From assembly GCF_021347895.1 (NCBI RefSeq), contig NC_067130.1, forward strand, positions 30,215,817 to 30,279,816: DNA of 64,000 nucleotides, in the 5' to 3' direction. The translations under genes and the position numbers were made by a program. Within the stretch, counting starts at the first letter, position 1. Each line of letters starts with the position of its first letter. The notes beneath the pieces were generated by a model that made no database searches, was not told the DNA's origin, and was given only the letters and a program-made list of their open reading frames with translations. Source of the DNA: Acanthochromis polyacanthus (taxonomy: Eukaryota; Chordata; Actinopteri; Pomacentridae). Shown here piece by piece: positions 1-10,781 of the stretch.

Positions 1-690
1 CAGGAAATCAAAAAAACAAAACAGGATGCACCCTCTATCTGTAGGTGTTTCATATCGAACACGCAGAAACGGTGGGTTTACAATCAAGACTCAAAAGGGC
101 CCGAAGAAGGAAGGAACAGACGGATCTCCAAGAGCTAGAAAATCAGTTGTCTTTGGTTTTTTTTATTGTACGGTTGCATCCAAAGTGTCTTTACGGCGCA
201 GGATGCTGTTGATCTTTTGCTTCTGTTCGCCTCCAGCTGCAGTTAAAGTCACCGTACGGACGATTAATTAAAGCTCGATGTGTTTGTGGCAGAAGAAGAA
301 AGCTGCTTCTTCTTCTTCACCTGATGTCGGTACCATGTAGCCTGAAGCTAGCACCACTGTGTGTTCTCCATCCTCTGTATTTAAAACCAGATGTGTGCTT
401 TTGTCAGTGCATCTAGCGGTGGGAAGCTTTTTGTTTAACTTTAGCCACAACTGTGTTATTTTTTACTCTTTATGTGCCACAAAAACTGCACATTTCTGTT
501 GGTAGTATCTGTACCTTGTGCCTAAATGAGTCCCATCCTCTCTATTCTAATGTCTGTTTCCTGCTCAATCCCTCACTAGACTTTTCTACAAAAAGGCCAT
601 TTTCTTTGTAAATACACGTGTTGGAGCAGCTATGACTAACTAAAAGAAACAACAAAAAAATGGATTTAATAAATATTTCTTTGTCGTTGT
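1..690 (+). other. Probable 3'UTR end of an upstream host gene
   Basis: No reading frame here resembles a known protein. The stretch is unique and moderately AT-rich. It ends in an AATAAA hexamer (668-673) followed by a GT-rich tract to about 715, the usual layout of a vertebrate cleavage and polyadenylation site. A TGTAAATA octamer at 607-614 fits the Pumilio (PUF) recognition consensus, common in 3'UTRs. The inference is that a + strand gene has its terminal exon entering from the left edge. The alternative is chance AATAAA in AT-rich DNA. The gene cannot be named from what is visible. Confidence 0.35.
668..673 (+). terminator. Candidate poly(A) signal AATAAA
   Basis: Canonical hexamer, with TTTGTCGTTGT and a second GT-rich run 10-45 bases downstream, as expected for a CstF-binding downstream element. 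Cleavage would fall around 685-700. Its support is this context only. Confidence 0.4.
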
Positions 691-1540
691 ACGGCTCGTG
701 TCTGGTTTGTTTTATTAACTGAGTGACGGAGCATCAGAGAGGCTGGATGCGTAGCCGCTCGGGGGAAAGTGTGCGAACAGCTGTTTCTCTGTAATCTGGA
801 GGTAATTCGCCCGACTGAAAAAACAAAAACAGAAACGGCTTCAATTAATCTTGCGGGAATGTGCAGGGCTTTGGGGAGCTCTGCCAAGAAAACTCCGTCT
901 CACACGCTCTTTTGCTCCTCGCTTCGCTCTGCTTCTCCTGCTGTCCGACTCAATTTCTCTCTTTCTGTCTGTGTCTCCGACTTTTTTTTGTTTTGTGTTT
1001 TTTTTCCGTCTCCGTGACTTTACCACCTTTTCACCGAGCCGCCGCTGGGATTTCAGGATGTCATTTCGTAGCATTCAGGCCTCGTTGTCGCAAACACGGT
1101 GGGACGTTTTCAGAGAAAGTTCAAGAACACGCTGTTCTTTGGCCAAATGTTAGAACCTGTTTTATCAACAGGAGTGAAGGTATTTCTCAGGTTTCTGCCT
1201 GTTTGAAGCTGAACTTTCACTAACATTGTGCTTTCTTAAACAGATCTTGGTGCAGCAAAGGTCGAAATATCCCCCAAAACACTGCATCCTGTAACCTGTA
1301 AAATGCCCACATCTTCCAGATTGTACTGCAGGCTTAAGGCCGCCTCATGTTTCCTGCACGACCGACTTTAAAAAGTGGACGCACACGTGGTTCTATTCAG
1401 ACTGCAGCAGCTCCTCGTCGGCCTGCTGTGCAGACGGCTGCATTGTCCCTCAAATCGAACACAGAAAAACCACGCAGGGTTCCTGTGGATGTTTCTGAAA
1501 GGCTGTGACTTTTTGGGATTTCTGAGGTGTACAGAGGACA
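691..1540. other. Intergenic, no gene recognised
   Basis: Unique sequence. A pyrimidine-rich run (about 895-1040) creates overlapping short open frames on both strands that look like chance. No splice-site-bounded exon, RNA gene or mobile element recognised. Confidence 0.5.
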
Positions 1541-1549
1541 GCGGGCAAA

Positions 1550-2085
1550 CAAAGCATGGGATATCTGGAGATCTTAGAACTTCCTACTGTAATGCTTTGG
1601 CACTGAAGAGGGAAAATAAGCACCAATCAAAGCATCTCCAAAGTCCAACAGAGACTGCGGTAATTATAATTGCTTTAATGATGAATTATAACTACGACTG
1701 TATTTACGTTAATCAATCTCTGATTAATTCATTTGTTCCTTTTGCTACTCACATTTTCTAATCTTAAATAAAAACTCAGTTGAATTCACTCTGAGAGCGC
1801 AGGAAACTGAAAAAGTCCTCAAATGTGAAATCTGAGGTTACTATTAATTTAAGGGAACAAATTAGGTTTTTTCTGCACCTGAATTAGTTATGGGAGCTTT
1901 TATTTTGAAAGTATGACAAAGGTTTTCCTATTTTGTGCATTGAAAACTTTTCTGCAAAGACCTTAAGTAGTAGGAGTACAGTGGACAAACAAAGGACGGG
2001 CTATCTGGAGATTTTAGAACTTTCACCTGAAAGAAGAGAAAAAATATGCGTCAATCAAAGTATCTCCAAGTTCCAGCAGCAGCTT
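1550..2085 (+). repeat. Diverged ~100-bp direct repeat pair
   Basis: A segment at about 1550-1650 recurs at about 1983-2085. Shared anchors are ACAAACAAAG..GG, ATCTGGAGAT.TTAGAACTT, and CAATCAAAG.ATCTCCAA. The copies lie ~430 bp apart in the same orientation and are clearly diverged, so this is an old local duplication or two copies of an unnamed interspersed repeat. No coding potential. Confidence 0.55.
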
Positions 2086-2089
2086 CTTG

Positions 2090-3180
2090 CAGTAGCAGAT
2101 GACGATGATGGAGAATCTCCCTGTACAGTCTCTCCACACAACAAACTTTTATCTGAAGCAATGTTTGCTTTCTAGATGCATGTTTGACTGCATGTTTGCA
2201 TTGCAGAAAGTCCCAGCAGTCTGAGTTTTCGGGCTGCCTGTCAGTGTCTGCAGAGGCTTGACTTGGGTGGAGGATAAAGTTGCAGACATGTGGATGTGGA
2301 AAGCAGGAATTGGCCTCCAAAAATGTGTCTTTGGTGACATCATTTGGGTTGTTTTCTCAGACCTAACAAAGTTCCTTTTCGAGCCATAGAAGTCATCAAA
2401 CTCTGCTAGTTTAGAACCAACTTGCATGAATGAATTTTCAAAAAACAGAGGCTCAACCTGAATAAATCCAAGCAAATTAGGTCCAATCCAAAATGTGGTC
2501 AATCCAAAAACAGTGAGAACAATGACACCAGTAGCTGTAGTGGGGAAAAAGCACCAGTGTGTTATTAATAATAACAGTTGTAGTAATAAAAAAAAAGCAG
2601 AAGAGTCAAGAGAGACCTCATGTTACGGCCCCTGGTAGCCAGATGCCTTCTGTTTTTGTGCTGGACTTTCTGTAGACTCCACCTGAGTCTCTTCCCTGTT
2701 GATTGGTCACACCTTAACTTAAAACTACAGCAAAGAAACTAATTCTGTCTGTAGATGTGTCAATATGCAGATACCTCGGATGCATACAATGAACGACATT
2801 ATCATATCTGAATACTGTAACAGTGACGTATAGAGGAGGAAATCTCAGTAGTAGATGACTGTGGAGCTGTAGGAGTGAGAAGGTTAAACTACATCAAACT
2901 GCAGCTAACAAGACTTCAGTAAATGGTCAAGTACTGCAACTCTGGACCTGAGAATACTGAGTCTGAGATGATAATGTTATAATACTGAGACCTACAACAG
3001 CAAAATGAGACCAGATCTGATCAAACGGAGAAGAACTTGGCTTCATATTCCAGAACAGGCCTCAGTTCTTTAGAATGGATTGCACCAGTGATGACTTTTA
3101 ACGCTGAGCTTCATGTGATAAAATCTACTGACTGTCCTTTACATACACGTGGCAAGAATATAATGCAAAAGTGTTTGAAA
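2090..3180. other. Intergenic, no gene recognised
   Basis: Unique AT-rich sequence. The short minus-strand frames around 2050-2500 have no recognisable domain. No repeat boundary found. Confidence 0.45.
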
Positions 3181-3184
3181 TGTT

Positions 3185-3575
3185 ACTCAAGCAAAAGTAA
3201 AATGAAAAAAGTATTCAGTGTGGAAGAGTTTGCTGAAAGAGAGAAAGTGCAAAAAAAAACGAAAAAATGTACAAGAAGGAAGCAGTGAAAGAAAGAATCT
3301 GTAAAAGAAAGGAGAAAAGAATGAAAGGATCTGCAAAAGAAAGAATGAATGAAAAAAGAATCTGTGAAAGAGAGAATCCACGAAAGAAAGAAAGGATTGA
3401 AGAAAGAACTTGAAAGAAAGAAGGAAAGCAAGAATAATGAAAGAAAGAGGGAGATAAATAAAGAACCTGTATAAAAGAGTAGAACCTGTAAAAGAAAGGC
3501 ACAGTAAAAGAGACTAAAGGAAAGAAAGATAAAAGAAATAAAGGGGAGAGAAAGAAAGAAGCTGTAGAAGAAACA
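3185..3575 (+). repeat. Purine-rich (GAAA)-type low-complexity tract
   Basis: About 390 bases almost entirely A and G on the + strand, built from degenerate GAAAGAA units with a recurring AATCTGTAAAAGAAAG-like motif. This suggests a decayed minisatellite rather than a simple tetranucleotide array. The minus strand reads as Phe/Ser/Leu-rich open frames (up to 131 codons) that are artefacts of this composition. Polypurine tracts of this length can in principle form triplex DNA. Confidence 0.8.
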
Positions 3576-4280
3576 TTACTGAAAGCAACACAAGCACCAC
3601 CCTTTTCCAATAAATTCCATAAACAGGATTTTTAAACCAACTTTTGCAGTAATCTCCAACAGAAACCTGAGAAAGAAGAGATATTTATCTGTTTTTAGTG
3701 TCATTTTACATAAACAGACTGCAAACCTAATATTAATGAACATTCTCCATCTTTAAAACTTCTCTTTATTGCACCTGCACATCACATGTTCTGACCTTTT
3801 TGACTTCCTGCTTCTTGTTGTCATGGAAATTCATCAATCCCCTGATTGGCTCTAGTCTTTTAAAATCTACAGACTGATATTGCTAATTATTGCTCCAGTG
3901 ATAACTCACTGTCACTAACAGGTTTTATCGCGGGCGTTAAGAACTTTCCATTATTTTGTCCTCCGGCCGCCTACATGTTGACAAATGTTGGATTGTGGGA
4001 ACGTCTCAAAGTGAACTTCCCACTGATAACTGGACTGTTATCTGTCAGACGCTTCCACCTCCTGTCCTGTCTGCTCTGTGAACTCGGGTTTTCTGTAGGA
4101 CTTTCAGAAATACAGCTGAAAACATGCAATCAGTGTTACGTAGCTCTTTCTGGAGGATCAGCCTTTAAGTCCTCTTGTGTTTAAACGCTTATTGCGCCGT
4201 TATGGAGGATAAATCCAGGAATATGTTGGGATAAGCACCTGACAGACTCGCTTAGATTAGTTTAAGACGGCAAAAGATTG
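3576..4280. other. Intergenic, no gene recognised
   Basis: Unique sequence with no domain-bearing frame and no recognisable repeat. Confidence 0.4.
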
Positions 4281-4284
4281 TCAC

Positions 4285-4760
4285 GAGGGATGATTTCCTC
4301 ACTATACCTCCAATTCATCACCTTTATTTTTTAATTAACAGCCTTGTTTTGGGTGTTTCATGACGCCCATTTTGGAGATTTACATGATTCTCCCAGTGTT
4401 GCGGCTGATCGTCTGCATGTAATCCTGCATTAAAGCTCCGGAGAGGCTGCTGAATGGGAAGCCCACTCCATCATTTCCCTTTTCTAAACCAGTCGAAAAA
4501 AGACCCAGAAGCTCTGATCTGTCAGCTCCTCCATCTGCAGAGCTCCTCACCCAGCAGACGCCGTCGCAGGAGGCGTGAGGAGCGTCGCTTTCATTACCTC
4601 GGCCGCGGAGAAACCTGCCACCTTGAGACAATGTCAGCCGCAGGAAGTGGAATCTGCTAGTTGCTGTTTGTTTTGCAGAAGACGGGAGATAAAGAGCGAC
4701 AAAGCAGCTGCGACGGGAGTTCTTCTGAGGGAGTGTTTTCCTCGAAGGATGCACAACATG
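4285..4760. promoter_or_regulatory. Candidate conserved non-coding block
   Basis: A compositionally distinct block, with TTAATTAACA at the left side and a GC-richer, CpG-containing part (about 4430-4700). Short frames on both strands have no recognisable domain. It resembles the enhancer-like blocks described elsewhere in this window, but only cross-species alignment can support that. Confidence 0.22.
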
Positions 4761-4829
4761 GAAAGTGTGTAGGAGGCTCTACTCTGGCTGGGATTTTCAC
4801 AGTTTAGGCCTCTTTGTCATGGTGCTTTT

Positions 4830-5190
4830 TGTGACTTTTTTCTTCATATTTCACTTCATCTTAATCTAATTGTCCAATATTGCAGATTCTGAATCAATGA
4901 CATGAGAAATTACAGTGAAATTTCAGGTTTTTATCATTAATAGTTCCTAGACGCTACTTTTATCATACACCAAACACTGTATATCATAATAAACATCACA
5001 GTGAAGCACAGTGGTGGCAGTATCATCATGTAGGGATGCTTCTCTTTGTTAAATATTATAGATTCTGAATCAACGACATGAGAAATTACGTTGAAATTTA
5101 CGGAGAAATCATGTCATTGATTCACAGTCTAGAAAATTGCACAATTAGATCAAGAAGTGTTGAAATATGAGGAAAAAGTCATGAGAAGTT
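4830..5190. repeat. Fold-back inverted repeat around a Tc1 scrap
   Basis: The left arm (about 4832-4925) and right arm (about 5098-5188) are inverted copies. Both contain CTTCATATTTCA or its complement, TCTAATTG, and AATCAATGACATGA. A further partial copy in the left-arm orientation lies at 5049-5100. The loop holds a Tc1 transposase remnant at 5000-5048. The arms could form a ~90-bp imperfect stem. It is probably a dead non-autonomous DNA element. Confidence 0.6.
5000..5048 (+). pseudogene. Tc1-type transposase remnant
   Basis: Reading from 5002 gives VKHSGGSIIM, a stop, then GCFSL. This matches the conserved Tc1 transposase core VKHGGGS.M.WGCFS, with an in-frame TAG replacing the region of the conserved Trp. 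Only about 16 codons survive. The same core is visible complete in the transposase at 35100-36149. Confidence 0.6.
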
Positions 5191-5194
5191 CCGT

Positions 5195-6770
5195 TTTAAG
5201 CTCACAATAACAAAAAATGGATAATGCAGAAGTTAACTAATGATATTTAGTGAACCATATGTAGCTACATGACACAATAATGCAAACCTAAACACACATA
5301 GAATACTTTATAATATATGCTTGGTTGTAAGTTACTTTAATTGAACTTTCATAAGTGATTGAGCAAGTATGACATATGATCTTCCCTCCAAAACAAATGT
5401 ATTGCCAGATAGTCTAATCCAAGTTAAACACAGTTCTGGAGTTTCAAACTGGTTCTCCAAATATAATTGGGATTTTTGTTGTTGTTAAAATGAGGATATT
5501 TTTCATTTTCTATTGAGTATTTATTGTTCTGAATGTGTAGCTGGACCATTCTCCGCTGCAGAATGGTGTACATAGTGTGTATATATGTTTTAAAAAAACA
5601 TTCTGGTTTGTTTGTGTTTCTTTAAACTAATCATAGTCATCTTTAGTGATGCTAAGCCCAGGATGCAGGAGTGGTGCCCCGTCAAAGTAACAATGAGGGG
5701 ATTGTTTGATGGAACATGCAACAGTTTAAAAGAAAATATAAAGATATGTTCACAGGATACAGGCACGAAGTGGGGGTGTGCACAGATTACTGTTATTATT
5801 TATTTCTTTAATGATTTGTTTACTATATTTACTTATGCGTATTATTAGTTGGGTCTTTTCCATATGTTTTGCTTTTGCTATTGTTAGGTCCTTTTCTATA
5901 AATATAGATGGACATATTAGTGTATGTTTATTATAAATTATGTTTATAAATCAGGCCAGACTTATATCCAACATCTACATTTAGTAAGTCAGAATAAATG
6001 CAACCAAACAGTGAATGGAAACTCAAATAAAAAAGTGAAAACGACATTTAAATCTAAGAAAGATGTTTGAACGGGTCTTAGTGTCACACATGAGTGCAAA
6101 GATAGTCAAGATTAGCTTCACAAATGAAGAGTTGTAATATATAACAAAGTTCCTTTTTAGGGGGAAGTTCTTAGGTTAAATTCAACATTCATTATCTCAA
6201 ACATACAGTCATGAGCCATTTAGTGATTTAAAATAGAAATGGTTTTATAAAAGCAAGTATTACCATTTTCCCAAGAGACAAATATGCAAACTCTTCACAT
6301 GAGGCTTAAGCTTTACACAGTAGGATGCTACATAAATGATCGACACCCAGTTTTCCATTAAGCAGAAAAGAACGTTAGACTTCATTACACCATCTTGTTT
6401 GGCTCTCAGGACACACTAATCCCTTATGACCTGCAGGTCTACAACTGACAAGAATGTCTACGTCCGCTACAAGCTCAAGTACACCTGTAAATACTGATAA
6501 ATACTCATCCATCAAGCCGCTGATCGATCATTTCTCCATTGATGTTTTTTATTTAGTGGCTAAACCTTGTAGAGTCTGTATGTATTTTTTTATTTTTAGA
6601 AAAAGTTTGAGTTAGAAGTTAACTAAATCCACCTACAGTGGTCAACCACAGATCTAGACATCTTCCAGTGTTCTGAGAAAAAGACTCGGTGTCAGAGCAG
6701 TTTGTCTTGAGTTCAGGTCATAAAACAAAATGAATCGCACCAGCGAGAGCACTTCAACGTCTAACACCCA
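5195..6770. other. AT-rich intergenic, no gene recognised
   Basis: Unique AT-rich sequence. The 78-codon frame at 5612-5848 has no recognisable domain. No repeat ends found. Confidence 0.45.
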
Positions 6771-6774
6771 CAAA

Positions 6775-7620
6775 CTCACCGTCTTCCCACCGACTGGGAC
6801 GGTAAAAACCAGAAACCACCGTCACCGCCACGAGATGATGAACGTGTCCGGCGGTTTCATATGTAAACACGGTTGTTGCTGTAATTAATCTATCTAACCC
6901 AGCGTCCATCTGAAACTGCAAAAATATCACCAAGTCTGATCCCGGTATTAGAGGCCAGCCGGGGAGGGAAAACTGAAACAGACAGCTGATAGATGTGGAT
7001 TTCCAGGATGCAGTTAAGTGCTCCAGAATAAAATAAATCAGGGCTTAAGGGATCCACTGACTGGCAGCGAGGTTAAAATGAGATGCAAGGCTGAGCTGAA
7101 CATCCAGCGTACTTAACAGACGAGTAGGTTACGAGTCTGACACCTTCTAATTCACAAGCCTTCATTTTCCTGATTAATTTTCTTGTCGTCTCGGCCTTGA
7201 GAGCGTCTCGTGAGGCTCGTGTTAATTTGATCTCGCGGGGAGAGCCCCCCGCGTAATATCTCCACTTTAATTCTCAACGCTTCCTCTTCAAACTTTTATT
7301 CCTGTCCTCTTCAATTTCTCCTGAAGGCTGCGGCAGATGGAGCGGGGCTGCAGCGAGCCGATTTTTTTTTATTATTATTTTATTTTGTCGCTGGGATGTT
7401 AATATCGGCAGCCAAACAATCAAAGCCCCCTCTTCAGAGTCGGCGACCTTCGGGCCGCGTGGCAGCGCAGCGGCAAACCCCGAGGACAAGCTCATTTCAG
7501 AAATCATCACGGAAAAAAAAATCACGCCAGAGGGACACGGAGGCTGTATTACCCAACTCCCCCGTTCTCCCATAATGGAGACCACACAATGGCACGCCGG
7601 CCAATTCTCTGCCCCGCTGT
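6775..7620. promoter_or_regulatory. Candidate conserved non-coding / enhancer block
   Basis: A unique block with higher GC and retained CpGs than its surroundings. It contains TAATTAATC near 6885, GATTAATTTTC near 7172 and GTTAATTTGATC near 7223, which are homeodomain-compatible cores. Frames on both strands lack domains. The look is typical of vertebrate developmental enhancers, but nothing here proves conservation or activity. Confidence 0.3.
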
Positions 7621-8089
7621 TAAAATGAAGCCCTATTCAGTTTTATGTAGGCCATCTGTAAGTCTACTCAAACCTAAAAATAAAGACTGGAGTGGAATAG
7701 AACATATTCATCGCTCCGAGCTGAATGGGCTCCACTGAAAAGAGCCAGAGAAAACACAGCGATGGACTGGAGGCCGCTGGAACTGGCTAAATCTATTATT
7801 CAGACACATGCAGGGCTGCAGGGTAGAGCCTCAGTTTAAAAAGAATTAAATCAATGTTTGGAAAATGGCTTCTTCTACTGGTATCATGCTACTGGTATCA
7901 TGCAGCATCATGACTGATTATTAGTTATCCGGCCTCATTGTTTTTGCATTGTGTCATGTTAGACTAATAGCTGTTATATCAAAGCTCTGAGTCACTGCAG
8001 TTTGGTTCTAAGTGGAGTCAGCAGGATGTCATGATGCAGCCGCTGTCTTTTGTCATGGACGTGGTGGTTGCTTTTAGCTGAAAACGGTG
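7621..8089. other. Intergenic, no gene recognised
   Basis: Unique sequence up to the TTAA that bounds the next element. A short tandem duplication of CTACTGGTATCATG near 7880-7905 is the only internal structure seen. Confidence 0.4.
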
Positions 8090-10035
8090 TTAACTCTTAC
8101 ATATTGTTCATAGTTTATGCTTTCACAGTCATAGAATTCCCTCATATTAAGTGTCTGTTCCAACTTTTAAACACCAGATCCATTTATAATGTCTAAATAG
8201 CCCACGTCACATTCATAAATGTCTGATTAATCCTTAATAAATGTTTCAGAGAGCAGGGAGAGTGTATTTTTAAGCTTTATAATACTTGTTTTCGGAGAAA
8301 AACACCCTCTATTGCACAGCATCATGTCCTGCTTTACATAAAAACTTAAAATTTAAACATTCACTACTTCAAAAGCTTGGGGTCATTCAGACAATTTCAC
8401 GTTTTCCATGAAAACTCACACTTTTATCCATGTGCTAACATAACTGCACAAGGGTTTTCTAATCATCAATGAGCCTTTCAGCACCATTAGCTAACACAAT
8501 GTAGCATTAGAACACAGGAGTGATGGTTGCTGGAAATGTTCCTCTGTACCCCTATGGAGATATTCCATTAAAAATCAGCTGTTCCCAGCTACAATAGTCA
8601 TTTATCACTTTAACAATGTCTACACTGGATTTCTGATTTAGTCACTCTTGTCTTCATTGAAAAACAGATGATTTTTTTCTTTAAAAAAAAGGACATCTCT
8701 AAGTGAGTGTAATTTACTGCATTGGAAAATGGCATGAACATATTGGAGCTGTTGGAATTCATAATATAATCACATTCAACCACTGCAACCATTAAATGCT
8801 GTCCTCACTGCTAGACTATAAGAAAGCATATCAGTTCAACATTTACCACTTAGAACACAAAGCATTTAATAATAAAATGCTTACTTTTCTGCATTCAAAG
8901 TGCTCTTCATCAGAGAGGTTGCACTCAGAGTTTTCTTCCATGCTGTCTTCCTGCTCTGACGTCCTCCAAACCGTTATCAACCTCCTCTTCTTGGAACATC
9001 AGATCAATCAGTCCTGTTTACCACTAAGTCTTATTGCCATGATGTCAGTTATTGAAATGGCCGCTCAGTTAACTTTATAATGTCATGAACCACCTGTACA
9101 AAAGCATAGCATTTACGATGTTAATGTATTGTGGGTCACTTTAGGAGATTTCGGGCTAAAAGAATAACATTTAGGGTATTTTTTTACTGCTGTCTAATGT
9201 CAAATCTGACCTAAACAGTATGTAAAGGTCAAACACGTATATCTGAAACTGTAGAGAGCGGCGCTGGTCTGCAAATCCTGGGAACTTTAGAAAAGAAAAT
9301 GGTTTGAAGTTTTGACACTGACCAGGCTTGTTTGGAACATTGGAGCTATAAATCACAGATGAAGACTTGGTTTGGGATGGAGGAGACGTGCTTTACCCTT
9401 ACATAGCGGTGGGCTCAAATTTGGCCCGTTTTGACATTTGAAAGCCGTAAAAATTCCCTGAACGTCGTTCTTTTAGCCTGAAATATGACAACTTGTCTTG
9501 AAGTGACTGCAAGTGCTGCACATTTTTCTGCACTGAGGCTGTTTTGAGTCCAGTTGGGAGGAATTTTAGATGAACCAGTGATTACAGGATTAGTTTTAAT
9601 TTCCCACCACTGCTTTGAATGCAGAGACCAGTTTATAACAGGCATGTAAAGGCAGGTACATGTTGATAGTTATGGCTTCTTCTGATCCAGCATTTATTGG
9701 TTTCAGTGGTTAAACACGGTTGTATCGTAAATTCCAACAGTTCCATTTTCAAATTCAGTAAAGTATATTTAAATGGCTTTTGTGTTTTATGCAAAACAAG
9801 GCATGATACTGTGTAATAGGTGTTTTTCTCCAAAAACAAATGTTATAAAGCCTATAAAAGACACTCTGCTTCCTCTCTGAAACATTTATTAAGGATTAAT
9901 CGTATATTTATTAATGTGACATGGACTATTTAGATGTTTTAAATAGATGTGGAGTTTAAAATTTGGAACAGACACTTAGTATGAGGGAATTCTAGTACTG
10001 TGAAGGCATAAATCTGAACAGTATGAAAGGGTTAA
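8090..10035. mobile_element. piggyBac-like element with long inverted arms
   Basis: Both ends are TTAA (8090-8093 and 10032-10035), the piggyBac target site. The left terminus TTAACTCTTACATATTGTTC matches the complement of the right terminus, TTAACCCTTTCATACTGTTC. The inversion runs on for about 300 bp: left arm 8094-8350 continuing at 8737-8799, right arm 10031 back to about 9686, with shared anchors GAATTCCCTCATA, AAGTGTCTGTTCCAA, GATTAATCCTTAATAAATG and GGAGAAAAACACC. The left arm is split by a MITE at 8362-8709. The ~890-bp interior has no intact transposase. On the minus strand near 8900-9010 are acidic runs (FQEEEVDNGLEDV and MEENSECNLSDEEHFE), possibly remains of an acidic transposase N-terminus. 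Family assignment rests on TTAA and the CYCTT termini. Confidence 0.7.
8362..8709 (+). mobile_element. MITE copy A, TA-target CAAAAGTTTGGGGTCA family
   Basis: The left end CACTACTTCAAAAGCTTGGG is one terminus of a family seen at least five times here. The body (TAACATAACTGCACAAGG, CACAGGAGTGATGGTTGC, CCCCTATGGAGATATTCCAT) is shared with copies at 29919-30184 and 59312-59625. The right end is diverged. It interrupts the left arm of the surrounding piggyBac-like element, so it inserted later. Confidence 0.75.
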
Positions 10036-10495
10036 GTGGTTTAAACAGTGTAGGATTATATAGGATTTTTTTGTTGGATGGAGTCAAATTAAATTCTTCT
10101 GATTTAGCAGATGTAGACAGAAAGAAGAAACCTGCCATTTCCACCTCAGATGTAACTTTCTCCCCCTTTCCGTTATCGGTATAATAAGTTCAAAATCTCC
10201 TTTACTACAAGAAACAACAACCTCTAAGCAGCAACCATTTAACAAAGATTTGGATTGTGCTGCTTGTTTTTTTGTTTTCCTGAAAGTTTACTTTTATTAT
10301 TAGGTTGTCCAGTCACCGTGTAGAAGATGTTCAGCTGTTTTTTTTTCTGGCCTTATTTATGTGGGGTAATTAACTTAAATAAAACTTTGACTAAATAAAA
10401 GTGGTGCTTTTCTATTACATTAATAATTTATTTTGTTTTACGAGCAATATCTTGCAAAATAATTTCCTTTGGGATTAACACAGTTCAGCCTCATC
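10036..10495. other. AT-rich spacer, no gene recognised
   Basis: Unique AT-rich DNA between the TTAA-flanked element and the truncated 5' end of the LINE. Nothing recognised. Confidence 0.45.
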
Positions 10496-10499
10496 TCAT

Positions 10500-10760
10500 G
10501 TTATCTCAGGAAGAAAACTGTGCTCAACTATTTGGGATTCATCTGGAAATGACAGCGATGACATGTTTAGCCGCATGTCGTCGTTTCGCCGCTGGTTGTC
10601 TATGTGGTGTCCATCAAACGACGTGGGCTTTATTGATAATTGGAGCTCTTTTTGGGGAAAACCTGGTCTGATTAGGAGAGACGGCATCCATCCCACTTTG
10701 GCTGGTGCAGCTCTCATTTCTAGGAATATGGCTGATTTTATTAGTACTCCTAAAGCATGA
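10500..10760 (+). pseudogene. LINE ORF1 C-terminus, SGNH/GDSL esterase-like
   Basis: The frame is open from the truncated 5' end (VISGRKL...) to a TGA at 10758-10760, 86 codons. The best landmark is [15 protein letters not shown] followed by [18 protein letters not shown]. The D-x-x-H (DGIH) fits the Asp-His part of the SGNH hydrolase catalytic site found in ORF1 of L2/CR1 LINEs. The N-terminal part with the catalytic Ser is lost with the 5' truncation, so it cannot be functional. The stop lies 21 bases before the ORF2 ATG. In LINEs of this class ORF1 is a proposed lipid- or membrane-interacting chaperone protein. Confidence 0.85.
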
Positions 10761-10781
10761 CAACCCAGAGTTAAGACCAGG

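Noticed and set aside
3187..3610. Minus-strand open frames rich in Phe, Ser and Leu
   Set aside because: They are translations of the GAAA-type purine tract. No domain, extreme composition, and all three frames are open.
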